NCBI RefSeq assembly: GCF_017810075.1
Contig: NZ_JADNYK010000005.1
Location: forward strand, 372,001 to 436,000
DNA: 64,000 nucleotides
Source: Pseudozobellia sp. WGM2
Lineage (GTDB): Bacteria > Bacteroidota > Bacteroidia > Flavobacteriales > Flavobacteriaceae
Reading direction: 5' to 3'
Shown here: in pieces, positions 9,387 to 18,403 of the stretch
How the letters are laid out: every line of letters starts with the position of its first letter
Position numbering within the stretch: the stretch's first letter is position 1
The notes under the pieces: model-generated
The model's input: the letters and a program-made list of their open reading frames with translations, nothing else
Databases searched by the model: none
Told to the model about the DNA's origin: nothing
Program-made: the position numbers and the translations under genes

Positions 9387-10580
9387 ATGAATCTTCACGA
9401 ATATCAAGGAAAGGAAATTTTGGCCAGTTTTGGTGTGCGCATTCAGCGTGGTATCGTGGCCCACAATGCAAAGGAGGCTGTAGAGGCTGCCAAACAACTG
9501 ACTGCCGAGACTGGCACCGGATGGCACGTTATCAAGGCCCAAGTTCATGCTGGGGGTAGAGGTAAAGGTGGCGGAGTTAAGTTGGCCAAGAACCTGAAAG
9601 AAGTGGAAGAGTTGGCAGGTAACATTATCGGTATGAATCTTATCACACCGCAAACATCTGCCGAAGGTAAAAAGGTACATAAGGTTTTAGTGGCCGAAGA
9701 CGTATACTACCCAGGTGATAATGAACCTGACGAGTTCTATATGTCAGTTCTTTTGAATAGGGGAACAGGTAGAAATATGGTAATGTATTCTACTGAGGGA
9801 GGTATGGATATTGAGGAAGTTGCCGAGAGCACACCTCATTTAATATTTACGGAAGAGATAGACCCAGCAACAGGTTTATTGCCTTTTCAAGCACGTAAGA
9901 TAGCCTTCAATTTAGGCTTATCGGGTACGGCATTCAAAGAAATGACCAAATTCGTTACCTCACTATATAAAGCGTATGTCGAAAGTGATTCGAGTATGTT
10001 CGAAATCAACCCAGTACTAAAGACTTCCGACGATAAGATAATGGCAGTCGATGCCAAAGTATCCATTGATGATAATGCCCTTTTCCGTAGAAAACAGTAC
10101 GCAGAAATGCGCGATTTGCGCGAAGAAAACCCAATCGAGGTCGAAGCACGTGAAGTTGGTCTTAACTACGTTGATTTAGATGGCAATGTCGGATGTATGG
10201 TAAACGGAGCCGGATTGGCAATGGCTACAATGGATCTTATTAAAATGGCCGGGGGCGAACCAGCTAACTTTTTAGATGTAGGTGGTACGGCTGATGCGAA
10301 GAGAGTAGAAGAGGCTTTCCGAATCATACTTAAAGACCCAGAGGTAAAAGCGATTTTGATCAATATTTTTGGAGGTATCGTAAGATGTGATCGAGTTGCA
10401 CAAGGTGTTGTTGATGCTTATAAGAATATGGGGGATGCCATAAAGGTGCCTATCATCGTTCGTTTACAGGGTACAAATGCTGAACTGGCGAAAGAAATTA
10501 TAGATAATTCAGGATTGGCCGTTCATTCAGCGGTTCAATTTCAAGAGGCTGCCGATAAAGTCAAAGAAGTATTGGCGTAA
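9387..10580 (+). CDS. sucC: Succinyl-CoA ligase, beta subunit
   Basis: Forms, with SucD, the TCA-cycle enzyme that interconverts succinyl-CoA and succinate with ATP or GTP. The 397-residue length is normal. An ATP-grasp domain spans about 1-240, with [18 protein letters not shown] binding the nucleotide phosphates and FEINPVLK near the metal site. The C-terminal CoA-ligase domain contains [13 protein letters not shown] and [11 protein letters not shown]. The gene starts [12 protein letters not shown], typical of the family. sucD is not adjacent, which is common in Flavobacteria. A strong terminator follows, so the gene appears to be monocistronic. Confidence 0.97.
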   Translation: MNLHEYQGKEILASFGVRIQRGIVAHNAKEAVEAAKQLTAETGTGWHVIKAQVHAGGRGKGGGVKLAKNLKEVEELAGNIIGMNLITPQTSAEGKKVHKVLVAEDVYYPGDNEPDEFYMSVLLNRGTGRNMVMYSTEGGMDIEEVAESTPHLIFTEEIDPATGLLPFQARKIAFNLGLSGTAFKEMTKFVTSLYKAYVESDSSMFEINPVLKTSDDKIMAVDAKVSIDDNALFRRKQYAEMRDLREENPIEVEAREVGLNYVDLDGNVGCMVNGAGLAMATMDLIKMAGGEPANFLDVGGTADAKRVEEAFRIILKDPEVKAILINIFGGIVRCDRVAQGVVDAYKNMGDAIKVPIIVRLQGTNAELAKEIIDNSGLAVHSAVQFQEAADKVKEVLA

Positions 10581-10610
10581 AAGCGTTCAGAAAATTGATA
10601 AATAAAAAAA

Positions 10611-10637
10611 GGGCAGTCGTTTAGATTGCCCTTTTTT
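10611..10637 (+). terminator. Rho-independent terminator of sucC
   Basis: An 8-bp stem (10611-10618 / 10624-10631, one G-U pair) with a 5-base loop, followed by six T. It lies 30 bases after the sucC stop. Confidence 0.85.
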
Positions 10638-10666
10638 CATTCAAAATTTTGAAATATTCAAATGGG

Positions 10667-10711
10667 ACGAAAACGTTTTAGTCAAGAACGACTGAAAAAC
10701 TACGTTTTCGT
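10667..10711. repeat. Imperfect inverted repeat after sucC
   Basis: The arm ACGAAAACG...TTTTAGTC at 10667-10683 is mirrored by GACTGAAAAACTACGTTTTCGT ending at 10711, with a 4-base insertion in one arm. It sits between the sucC terminator and the next gene and could be a second terminator or a regulatory site for the downstream gene. A 14-bp palindrome lies nearby at 10640-10653. Confidence 0.4.
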
Positions 10712-10840
10712 TAGATTTTTACATTATTTTTAATTATTAATATTATAAGGTGTTAAATTTTGGTAAAACCGTAATTTAGAGACCTTTTATTGTGTTATCT
10801 TTAACGATAATTAGATGGAAACCAAATAAATATCCCAAAG

Positions 10841-11179
10841 ATGAAAAAGATTTTTTATACATTAATTGCAGCACTTGTGTTAAATACAGGCCTTGCCATA
10901 GCAGCCGATTATGAGATAGATGTAGTGCCTTCAAAAGCAGTTGCATCTCAAGTTTATAAAATGCTAGATGTGCCTAATATTCCTGATGATATACGTGGGC
11001 ATAAGGCCGAAGTTCGTTTGGCGGTAGATAGAGGTAACTATTTACGAATTCTTACCATAGAAACCGAAAGTCCGGCTTTGAGCGAATTCATTAAAAAGAA
11101 TGTCGATTTTCAAAGATTGGCCAAAGGTACTTTTGAGCAAGGTGTGGTTTACAAAGTACCCATTGAGGTGAAAGAGTAA
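10841..11179 (+). CDS. Small secreted protein, paralogue of 18404-18739
   Basis: A 112-residue protein with a signal peptide (residues 1-21, ending LAIAA). The mature part is about 90 residues. Its second half (AEVRLAVDRGNYLRILTIET, then FIKKNVDF and VYKVPIEVKE) has the strand-helix-strand rhythm of the TonB C-terminal domain, but without the membrane anchor or proline-rich arm. It is related to the protein at 18404-18739: both share the signal, a VR-strand, a helix with F.K...(D/N)(F/Y) and a terminal strand. The two flank the receptor/aminotransferase locus. Function is unknown, and the TonB-like fold is my inference from pattern only. Confidence 0.7.
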   Translation: MKKIFYTLIAALVLNTGLAIAADYEIDVVPSKAVASQVYKMLDVPNIPDDIRGHKAEVRLAVDRGNYLRILTIETESPALSEFIKKNVDFQRLAKGTFEQGVVYKVPIEVKE

Positions 11180-11199
11180 AAATTACAATTTAAAGTGGA

Positions 11200-11237
11200 A
11201 AAACCTCTGAAGAAACAATTCTTTCAGAGGTTTTTTT
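11200..11237. terminator. Bidirectional terminator
   Basis: A 12-bp perfect stem (11200-11211 / 11223-11234) with an 11-base loop. A runs of A on the left and T on the right allow it to end both the plus-strand small gene and the minus-strand permease gene that converge here. Confidence 0.85.
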
Positions 11238-11256
11238 ATTTGCTACATTCTATCAC

Positions 11257-12411
11257 CTAACTATCTTCGCTAGGTTGTGGCGATGTGTTCAGACCGACAT
11301 ATTCGCCAAAGGTGGCCGATTCAATCTCACTTTCTTTAGTGCTTTTTAGTTTAGCGAAAATCGCAGGTATAAACGATAGTCCTATCATAGTGCCACTGGC
11401 AGCCAATAACACGTATGGGTTTACGAATAATTCGCTAAAGGAGAATATTCCGATTATTAAAATAGTCGAAAAAGGTAGAGAGCAAGCTAAAATATTAACT
11501 GCAAAATTAATATCAAATGTAGGGCTTTTTTGTTCATCGCCTTCTTCTAGGGCGCTTACAGCACTCATGTGGGCAAATGGCCAAAAACTACAAGAGCTTT
11601 GAGGGAAAACGACCAAGAGTAGAATTAAGGCGGGTGTCAACGCAGGAAATATAAGGACAAATATCGCAGATAGTAAGAACGTGATTCCTGCACGTCTAGC
11701 TAATAAAGATAGAATAACGCCAAATTCACCTGATTTTATCCGTACTGCCATACCAATAAATAAGAGTACTAGCGGCGTCATCAGAATTTTTAATTTCTCG
11801 ATGGTACCTTGTAAAAATACAGGTAATGATCCCATATTCAATCCCAACGCCAACAGAACCAGTCCAACAATAATGACCATATTGATAGGTTCTTTTAATA
11901 GTGACATTGCTAAACTTTTAAGTTTACTTGAGGTTGATGCTTTAGCATCTTTTAAGGCTCGTCTATGATACCAATGCATAGCAAGCATATAAAGTAGTAT
12001 AAGCCCGAAAATTTTGTTGCCTACATCTGCAAGTGCGGCCAGTGCCAAAGAGTCGTCACCAAGGTAAACGACTATAAAGGGAAAACAGGAAAGACCGGGT
12101 GCTAAAGAGGGTAGCAACATCATTATGGTTCTTCTCTTCGATTTTTGTTCTTTAGGTAGCGATGCGCCCAAGAGATACTTTGAAGATACCAGCATAATGA
12201 GGTTAAAGGTCAATGCCAGTAAAGGAAATATTAAAAGCGAACTTTCTAGTTTGATTTTAAGTAAGGCTACGAAAATTACGGCAGGTAAGGCTACACTAAG
12301 TATTATTGTTTTAACGCCCTTAAGATCTTGCTTGGCTATCTTTTTCTGTAGTAACAGACCAAGACCTATGATCAGCACAAGTTCTAAGGTGTTTTGAAGC
12401 GCGAAGTTCAT
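11257..12411 (-). CDS. AEC-family permease
   Basis: A 384-residue integral membrane protein with about ten hydrophobic segments. The pattern fits the auxin efflux carrier (AEC) family of secondary transporters: an N-terminal half with LELVLIIGLGLLLQ, then LPSLAPGLSCFPFIVVYLG at the usual proline/glycine break, and a C-terminal half with LILLLVVFPQSSC. Bacterial AEC proteins move small organic anions such as malate or amino-acid-related acids. It is the last gene of the receptor / lipoprotein / aminotransferase run, 124 bases after the aminotransferase. That gap holds a structured element. It plausibly carries the substrate or product of the exported aminotransferase across the inner membrane, which is inferred from context. 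Confidence 0.75.
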   Translation of the reverse strand: MNFALQNTLELVLIIGLGLLLQKKIAKQDLKGVKTIILSVALPAVIFVALLKIKLESSLLIFPLLALTFNLIMLVSSKYLLGASLPKEQKSKRRTIMMLLPSLAPGLSCFPFIVVYLGDDSLALAALADVGNKIFGLILLYMLAMHWYHRRALKDAKASTSSKLKSLAMSLLKEPINMVIIVGLVLLALGLNMGSLPVFLQGTIEKLKILMTPLVLLFIGMAVRIKSGEFGVILSLLARRAGITFLLSAIFVLIFPALTPALILLLVVFPQSSCSFWPFAHMSAVSALEEGDEQKSPTFDINFAVNILACSLPFSTILIIGIFSFSELFVNPYVLLAASGTMIGLSFIPAIFAKLKSTKESEIESATFGEYVGLNTSPQPSEDS

Positions 12412-12465
12412 AAGGTTTATGTTTTAAAGTTGTACGAGTTGTATTTGAAGTGCAAATAGAAATAA

Positions 12466-12525
12466 CCCATAGAGAGTCGGATTTTAGCGTATCAAGGCAA
12501 TTTCACGCAAACCCGACTCAATGGG
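12466..12525 (-). promoter_or_regulatory. Structured element between aminotransferase and permease genes
   Basis: A long dyad: CCCAT and GAGTCGG (12466-12470, 12474-12480) pair with CCGACTC and ATGGG (12513-12519, 12521-12525). An inner GCGT/ACGC pair (12487-12490 / 12505-12508) completes it. It could be an attenuator, a partial terminator or an mRNA-processing site that sets the permease level. I do not recognise it as a known riboswitch. Confidence 0.4.
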
Positions 12526-12535
12526 CTAACTTAAC

Positions 12536-13723
12536 TTAAACGAGCACTTTTTGTAATGCAGAGGCGAAGATTTTCATCTCTTCCATAGTGCCCATGCTTA
12601 CACGGCACCAATTCTTGTCCATGATATCAAACGCGCGCACACCTACACCCTCAGCAGTCATTTTCTCAAGAAATTTCTTTCCTTCCATTTCTATGGGAAA
12701 CAAAATAAAACTAGTGGAAGAAGGTACATATGAATACCCCATTTTCTCTAGGGTCGCATACACAAACTCTCTACATTCGGCATTTAATTTTCTTGATTTG
12801 TTCTGAAATTCAACATCGTCCATACTAGCACTAGCAGCATATACGGAAGGGTAGGTAATACCCATACCGCCCCTTGTAATATCTTGAATCTTATCTAAAG
12901 TCGATTCTAGTGCTGCGATATAACCTACTCGTAAACCAGCCATGCCATGAATTTTTGAGAAGGTTCGGGCAATGATTACATCTTTACCCTCAGCGACTAG
13001 AGAAACCATACTCTTCTCGTCGCCATCTTCTAGAAAGCCCATATAGGCCTCATCTACGAATACGGGTACTTTTTCAGAAACACGAGAGCAGAAATCTACC
13101 AACTCTGCGTGATCGGTCATGCTACCGGTAGGGTTATTGGGGTTACAGATGTAGACCAATTTAGTGTCGTCATCAATAGCGGCCTCCATGGCTTTTAGAT
13201 CGTGAGACCAGTCTTCTTTTAATGGTACGGGTTTCCAAGATGCGCCTGTTGCCTGAGCTACTTTAATCAATGACATATAAGAAGGGTCTGCAGAAACTAC
13301 GTTGCCCCCTTCTGCAAACATGACCATGGCTGTTTTTTCCAATAAGTCGGAAGAGCCGGGCCCCATCATAATATTTTCTATTTTCACACCCTCTTTGATG
13401 GCAATTTTGTCCATCAAATCAAATAATTCTCTCCAAGCATATCGATTGCCAAGGTTGGTGGAGCCCTGAAAGGCTTTCACGGCCATGGGAGATGGACCAT
13501 AAGGATTTTCGTTCGCGTTCAATTTCGCTAATAGCTTGCCGGTTTCGGGAAATGATTCTGCGTTGAATTCTTTGAAGAACGGACTGTAAATGGTTCTGCC
13601 CTGTGAATCGAATTTCAATTTGGCCATAGGAGTTTCCCCGAATGAAAGCTGAGGCATTACCATTGCCCCAGCAGCAGTTAAAGCGCCTCGCTTCAACCAT
13701 GCTCTTCTGTTTAATTTTTCCAT
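12536..13723 (-). CDS. Tat-exported class I/II PLP aminotransferase, HisC-like
   Basis: A 395-residue fold-type I aminotransferase close in pattern to histidinol-phosphate aminotransferase. The N terminus has a twin-arginine motif (RRAWLK, residues 6-11), a hydrophobic stretch and a signal end near residue 30. Catalytic features: ANENPYGPS (70-78), NPNNPTG (194-200), cofactor-binding Asp224 in VDEAY, the Schiff-base lysine Lys257 in SKIHGMAGLRVGY, and an arginine near CRVSMG. The Tat route fits an enzyme that must load PLP in the cytoplasm and be exported folded. It is not likely to serve histidine synthesis, given its export and its neighbours (lipoprotein 36 bases upstream, permease downstream). 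The substrate is unknown; an amino acid or derivative brought in by the TonB receptor is the working idea. Confidence 0.88.
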   Translation of the reverse strand: MEKLNRRAWLKRGALTAAGAMVMPQLSFGETPMAKLKFDSQGRTIYSPFFKEFNAESFPETGKLLAKLNANENPYGPSPMAVKAFQGSTNLGNRYAWRELFDLMDKIAIKEGVKIENIMMGPGSSDLLEKTAMVMFAEGGNVVSADPSYMSLIKVAQATGASWKPVPLKEDWSHDLKAMEAAIDDDTKLVYICNPNNPTGSMTDHAELVDFCSRVSEKVPVFVDEAYMGFLEDGDEKSMVSLVAEGKDVIIARTFSKIHGMAGLRVGYIAALESTLDKIQDITRGGMGITYPSVYAASASMDDVEFQNKSRKLNAECREFVYATLEKMGYSYVPSSTSFILFPIEMEGKKFLEKMTAEGVGVRAFDIMDKNWCRVSMGTMEEMKIFASALQKVLV

Positions 13724-13759
13724 AGTGCTATATATTTAAGTTAAAAAAAGTTCTAATTT

Positions 13760-14257
13760 TTAGTTTGTTTCGACCGGTTCTGCATTAGCGCCTATATCAC
13801 CAGAAGCCACGATGGTATCATCTGCAGAACTCAGATATATATTAATATGGGCATCTAGGTCGGCCAAAGAATCATAATATGATTCATCGGTAACCACAAA
13901 GAATTTACTAGATGAAAATTCGCCGGTAGACCCATCAATGTCGTCTAATTCTGTCATTGTGGTCGTTTCATCACCGACGGCACCGCTAAGAATAATCGCG
14001 GGGTGCATAATTTCATCAATGGTATTGTATAATGATACCTGAACCAAAGTTTGGTCTAAAGTGGTCTTGTAAAAGACCACCCTGCCATAAACATTGGAGC
14101 CCATAGGGTCGGTAGATTCGATAGTGTACGCCATGTATGTATTGAGCGTGCCACCGCCTTCTGCAGTTGTTAATACAGGTTCTAATCTTTCTTGTTCACA
14201 AGAGGTTAAGCCTATTGTTAGCGTAAGAATTAAGATAATTGCTCTATATGTTTTCAT
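13760..14257 (-). CDS. Lipoprotein of unknown function
   Basis: A 165-residue predicted lipoprotein with signal and lipobox GLTSC (Cys20) followed by EQERLEP. The mature domain is acidic and rich in strands and Thr/Ser/Asp. The stretch near the C terminus (DAHINIYLSSADDTIVASGDIG) is faintly like a CHRD domain, but not enough to name it. It sits 32 bases after the TonB-dependent receptor and 36 before the aminotransferase, in the same direction, so it is probably part of that operon. A surface or periplasmic substrate-binding partner of the receptor is a reasonable guess. Confidence 0.7.
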   Translation of the reverse strand: MKTYRAIILILTLTIGLTSCEQERLEPVLTTAEGGGTLNTYMAYTIESTDPMGSNVYGRVVFYKTTLDQTLVQVSLYNTIDEIMHPAIILSGAVGDETTTMTELDDIDGSTGEFSSSKFFVVTDESYYDSLADLDAHINIYLSSADDTIVASGDIGANAEPVETN

Positions 14258-14289
14258 AATCTTCTTTTTAATATTACTGTTACCTTCAA

Positions 14290-17235
14290 TTACAAGTTAA
14301 TGGTTAGTCTTCCAAAATAATAGGCGCCTGCAGAACCTTGTTGGTATTGAGAGTAAAGATTAAATCCACGTAGTTCGTATCTTAATATTTCTGGATACTC
14401 GTTAAAAATATTGTTGCCACCAATTGTTAAGCTTAAGGCATCAGTAAACTCGTAAGTTAGACCTATATCGGTAGTGAACTCGGGCGTAAAGTACTGATCG
14501 GCGTAGCCTTGTATGCCTTCAGGTACTAAAGTTCTTAGGTTGTTGTCTCTAGTTTGTACAGACCCGTATCTGGTACCTCTGAGCATAGCTGAGAACTTAC
14601 CGATAGAATAGTTGACCGTACCGATAATTTTGCTGCTAGGCGTACCGGTTTCGAACTGACCGATCAATGAACGACTGACATAGTTATCGGTTAATTCTTC
14701 ATCGGTAAGGTTAGTGTTGAGATCAGGAAGATTAACATCTTCGAATTTGTTTTCTCTGAAAGTACCTGCCAAAACAAAACCTAATTTACTATCACCTAAT
14801 CTAGTATTGTAATTAACTACCGCCTCTATACCTTTTGTACTTATATCACCACCGTTGATCCTAAAACTTGCCAAACCGCTACCGATTATTGGGTCTAACA
14901 CAGGTGCGTCGGTAGAATCGAATTCTCCGGTTTCAAAAATTCTGTCGAAAATGTCAATTTTGTAAGCGTCCACAGTTAAGTCAAACTTGCCAATTTTAGT
15001 AGTGAAACCTAAGCTGTAGTTTCTAGATCTTTCTTCTTGTAAGGCTCCGATGCCCAAAGCACTGGCTGCAGAACTATTGTTTGGGTATAAGGTACCGTCA
15101 AAGGGCACTAAATCGATAAAAAATGTATAACTGTGCGAGTAATTCAATTCTTGTAAAGAGGGTGCTCTGAATCCGCTACTGAAAGAGCCTCGAAGTGAAA
15201 AGTTATCTCCGATTGCATAGCGACCTGCCAATTTACCGGTCAGTACGTTACCAAAATCTGAGTAGTTTTCTACCCTTAACGCACCTGACATTAAAAAATC
15301 TTCGGTCAGGTCAAGCTCCATATCCACATAGGCTGCCATTACTGACCTCCAGCTATTGCCTTCGTTTTCGGGTGCGAATCCTCGGAAACACTGGCAGTTC
15401 AAGGCGTAATTTTTAACCAATAATTGACTAACTCCGGCATATTCCAATGTTGTCGGATTTCCAAGTTCGTCTACGTACGGATTTCCATTCAAATCTTCTA
15501 GAGGAAAGCCATCCGGTCCGATCAACGATTGGTTGTCTTCTGTCGCGGTGATGACCCCTGCATCTCCAGCTGTCCAGCTTTCTTCCTGTCCGGCTTCGAT
15601 AATATAGTTTTCGAATCTTAGTTCACCACCAAAGGCTATGTTTAGTCCCGAAAGAACGTCTTCATAAAAATGAGAAGCATCCATATTGATGGTGTTTTGT
15701 AAAAAACTATGAGTACCGAGGTTCATATCAGTCGGCGAACCTGTACCGATACTGGCATTCCAAGTATTGAACATTCCATATTGTGCAGAGTTGGTGCCGA
15801 AGGTATTGCTCAGGTCGAAATCATAGTCTCCGATCATACCTGTGATGCCGGCTGCCAATGAAATGTTATACTGGTCATTATAGATTTGTGGGCGAAAACC
15901 ATTGGGGAATAAATCATAACTGGCCCTGTCTGATTGAGCAGCTCTTCTGAAAAAGCAGCTATAAGCATCGGAATACTGATAACCAATATCGCCAAAAGCA
16001 TAGAAATCGGAAGTTTCGGTTAACGGGCTCTCCAAGTTAAAAGCTAAGCTCATATTTGTTTTTGCCGGAAGGCCCGAATAGGTAGAAACATCAATTTGTT
16101 CAATATCTCTTGCGGCCATTAAACCCTCTACAGTTTGAAGAGAGCTAATTAGGTTGGCATCGCCACTTGCTTGCGCGGCAATTAATTCTGGGTTGGTTAT
16201 TATCGGATTTCCGTTTACGGTAGTTCGGCCATTTGTTAGGTATAAATTATCATAAAGAGGGGCTCTGTCAAGTGATAAAACGGTAGGTCGTATGGTCCTT
16301 TCCGACTGGGCCAACATTATAGAGGCATTAAAGTATCCTCCGTTTTCAAACCCAATACCGTAATTACCGTCAAATTGAAAATTCTGCCCGTCCCAGCCAT
16401 CGATAGACCTATTGAGTTCTCTTTCTTCAGGGGTAAGTGCAGATTCATCATAGCCAATTTTGTTGGTGTAAGCTCCGGCAGTCAAAGTTCCTTTGAATTC
16501 ACCGGTACCCTTTTTCATTACCATATTTATTACACCGGCAATGGCATCGGAACCATATTGTGCTGACGCCCCATCTCTAAGTATTTCTATACGGTCTACA
16601 CCAATCGAGGGAATAAACCTCATGTCTACACCAGGGCCTGGGGTACCGGTTTGGTTGCCGGCCAAAATTGCAGAGGTGTGCCTTCGTTTACCGTTGACGA
16701 GCACAAGCATTTGGCTAGCGGCGAGCCCCCTTAGACTAGGTTGGCTCACAAAAGAAGAAAGGTCGCCACCTCCACTCGTAAAAGCAGTGAAGGATGGCGC
16801 TGCTGCCGTTAGCATCTGTGAAATGTCTTGCTGTGGCATGTTAATGGCTTCTTGAGAAATGTTGATTACATCTACAGGTACGGGGGTGTCTAATTTCGAT
16901 CGTCCCTGTCTACGTGAGCCGATGACAATGGTTTCTAACAATTGTTCGGCTGCAGGAACAAGAATAATATCGATTTGTTTTTTGCCATCAACGTTTATTT
17001 CCTTTGACGCAAAACCCAATGATGAGAAAATCAAAATTGCGTCAGCTGGTGCGTCAATCGTAAATTCACCATCAAAGTTTGTAGTGGTACCTTTAGTAGT
17101 GCCTTTGATGATGACATCGCTGCCGGGTAAAACTACTCCTTGGTCATCGACAACCGTCCCGGTTATCATTATCTCCTGTGCATACCCTGCGGAGATAGTT
17201 AGAAATAAGAATGACAGTAATAGAGCTTTCTTCAT
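14290..17235 (-). CDS. TonB-dependent receptor
   Basis: Outer-membrane receptor of 981 residues. The ATG at 17235 (MKKALLLSFLFLTISAGYAQ) gives a clean signal peptide. A TTG three codons upstream is less likely. Domains: carboxypeptidase-regulatory-like sandwich (about 22-110, VVDDQGVVLPGSDVIIKGT), plug (about 115-240, with LVLVNGKRRHTSA and IEILRDGASAQYGSDAIAGVIN) and a large barrel ending YYFGRLTINL. The plug wording resembles the large TonB receptors with VNGKRRH, rather than SusC, and no SusD partner follows. It heads a four-gene run with a lipoprotein, a Tat aminotransferase and a permease, divergent from an Lrp/AsnC regulator. The substrate is unknown; an amino-acid-like compound fits the context. 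Confidence 0.92.
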   Translation of the reverse strand: MKKALLLSFLFLTISAGYAQEIMITGTVVDDQGVVLPGSDVIIKGTTKGTTTNFDGEFTIDAPADAILIFSSLGFASKEINVDGKKQIDIILVPAAEQLLETIVIGSRRQGRSKLDTPVPVDVINISQEAINMPQQDISQMLTAAAPSFTAFTSGGGDLSSFVSQPSLRGLAASQMLVLVNGKRRHTSAILAGNQTGTPGPGVDMRFIPSIGVDRIEILRDGASAQYGSDAIAGVINMVMKKGTGEFKGTLTAGAYTNKIGYDESALTPEERELNRSIDGWDGQNFQFDGNYGIGFENGGYFNASIMLAQSERTIRPTVLSLDRAPLYDNLYLTNGRTTVNGNPIITNPELIAAQASGDANLISSLQTVEGLMAARDIEQIDVSTYSGLPAKTNMSLAFNLESPLTETSDFYAFGDIGYQYSDAYSCFFRRAAQSDRASYDLFPNGFRPQIYNDQYNISLAAGITGMIGDYDFDLSNTFGTNSAQYGMFNTWNASIGTGSPTDMNLGTHSFLQNTINMDASHFYEDVLSGLNIAFGGELRFENYIIEAGQEESWTAGDAGVITATEDNQSLIGPDGFPLEDLNGNPYVDELGNPTTLEYAGVSQLLVKNYALNCQCFRGFAPENEGNSWRSVMAAYVDMELDLTEDFLMSGALRVENYSDFGNVLTGKLAGRYAIGDNFSLRGSFSSGFRAPSLQELNYSHSYTFFIDLVPFDGTLYPNNSSAASALGIGALQEERSRNYSLGFTTKIGKFDLTVDAYKIDIFDRIFETGEFDSTDAPVLDPIIGSGLASFRINGGDISTKGIEAVVNYNTRLGDSKLGFVLAGTFRENKFEDVNLPDLNTNLTDEELTDNYVSRSLIGQFETGTPSSKIIGTVNYSIGKFSAMLRGTRYGSVQTRDNNLRTLVPEGIQGYADQYFTPEFTTDIGLTYEFTDALSLTIGGNNIFNEYPEILRYELRGFNLYSQYQQGSAGAYYFGRLTINL

Positions 17236-17789
17236 ATAATACAAGGTTTTGGTTGATACTAAACATTGTTATTTGCCCAACCACACCTCATTCATAGATT
17301 GAATGTCATGGGGGTCAAATTAAGTGAAAGAAAAGTTCCGGATACTTTACTTTGTTGGTCTCGTGTTACCGATATAACAACAAGACAATATTAGGGGTAG
17401 TTTTTTATATAAAAAAATGTGAAAACGCTCAGAAACCCTATGTTTATTGGGTTTATTTGATGATAATCTACCGTATAATTTTTTTAACAGGTTTTTTTTA
17501 ATAAATCGACAGTATTAAATTATACTTGAGTTAATTAATTGTTAATTCGATAGGAAAAAAGAAAAAATCATTTTTATGACATCAAAAATTTGACTAAATA
17601 AAAAAAATGCATTTTTCATTAAATACAGTTGTTTATTAGCATATTATTACACTTTTTTTCAAAAGCTTGAATTAAATTTACTGAAATCGCGTATTTAACA
17701 ATTTTAATTGAAGAAAAAGCAGACTTAAAATGATAATCTGTTGATTCTGACAAAAAGAAAATTGACGATTGACCTGTAAAAATGTATTT
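17236..17789. other. Divergent control region, receptor operon / Lrp gene
   Basis: A 554-base, very AT-rich stretch between two divergent genes. It contains a perfect 16-bp palindrome (17401-17416, six T, ATAT, six A) and long A/T tracts. No exact TAnnTTTG box was found. Lrp-type regulators bind AT-rich sites, so this is the natural place for self- and operon control. No gene is seen in it. Confidence 0.5.
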
Positions 17790-18251
17790 ATGAAAGACAA
17801 GCTTGACGCCGTAGACCATAAAATTTTATCGATCCTTTCAGAGGATGCCCAAATGAATTATACCGAGGTCGCTAAACGTGCCGGAATTTCTCCCGGAACC
17901 GTACATATGCGTACCAGAAAAATGAAAAACTTAGGAGTAATCAAAGGAGCTACCTTGTCTATCGACTATAGTAAACTTGGATGGAAAATGACGGTTTTTT
18001 TAGGTATGTTCTTAAGGGAGGCATCTCTTTATAAAAATGTAATCGACGCTTTGAGCAATGTTCCTGAAGTGGTCAAAATTCATCATAGTACCGGTAAGTA
18101 TGATATATTCGTAAAAATACATGCGAAAGATAGTTTGCATTATCGACAGCTTTATCAAGAATCAATTTTGGTAATTGAAGGTATAAGAGACATTGAGTCG
18201 TTTATATCGTTAGAGGAAAATATGAATCGACATATCAGTTTCGGGGAATAA
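17790..18251 (+). CDS. Lrp/AsnC-family transcription regulator
   Basis: A 153-residue regulator. It has an N-terminal winged helix-turn-helix (about 5-60: DHKILSILSEDAQMNYTEVAKRAGIS, then PGTVHMRTRKMKNLGVI) and a C-terminal RAM/ligand-binding domain (about 70-145, with VVKIHHSTGKYDIFVKI). Family members sense amino acids or related compounds as octamers or dimers. The ATG at 17790 (MKDKLDAVD) is chosen over a TTG seven codons upstream. It is divergent from the receptor operon across a long AT-rich region, so it probably controls that operon. This suggests the transported or transaminated compound is an amino acid. Confidence 0.92.
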   Translation: MKDKLDAVDHKILSILSEDAQMNYTEVAKRAGISPGTVHMRTRKMKNLGVIKGATLSIDYSKLGWKMTVFLGMFLREASLYKNVIDALSNVPEVVKIHHSTGKYDIFVKIHAKDSLHYRQLYQESILVIEGIRDIESFISLEENMNRHISFGE

Positions 18252-18403
18252 TATTCTGACTAAGAATGTTTTCTAGAACTCTAGTTTTTAAATTTTCGAC
18301 AGTGTGAAATAAATGTTAAAAAGATAGGTGCGATGTAACAGAATTCTGTGCACTTCGTCTTTTAAGTAATTCATCAAATCATCAATTATTTAAAAACAAA
18401 GTC

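Noticed and set aside
12536-13723. Histidine-biosynthesis hisC
   Set aside because: It has a Tat signal and no his neighbours, and sits with a receptor and a permease.
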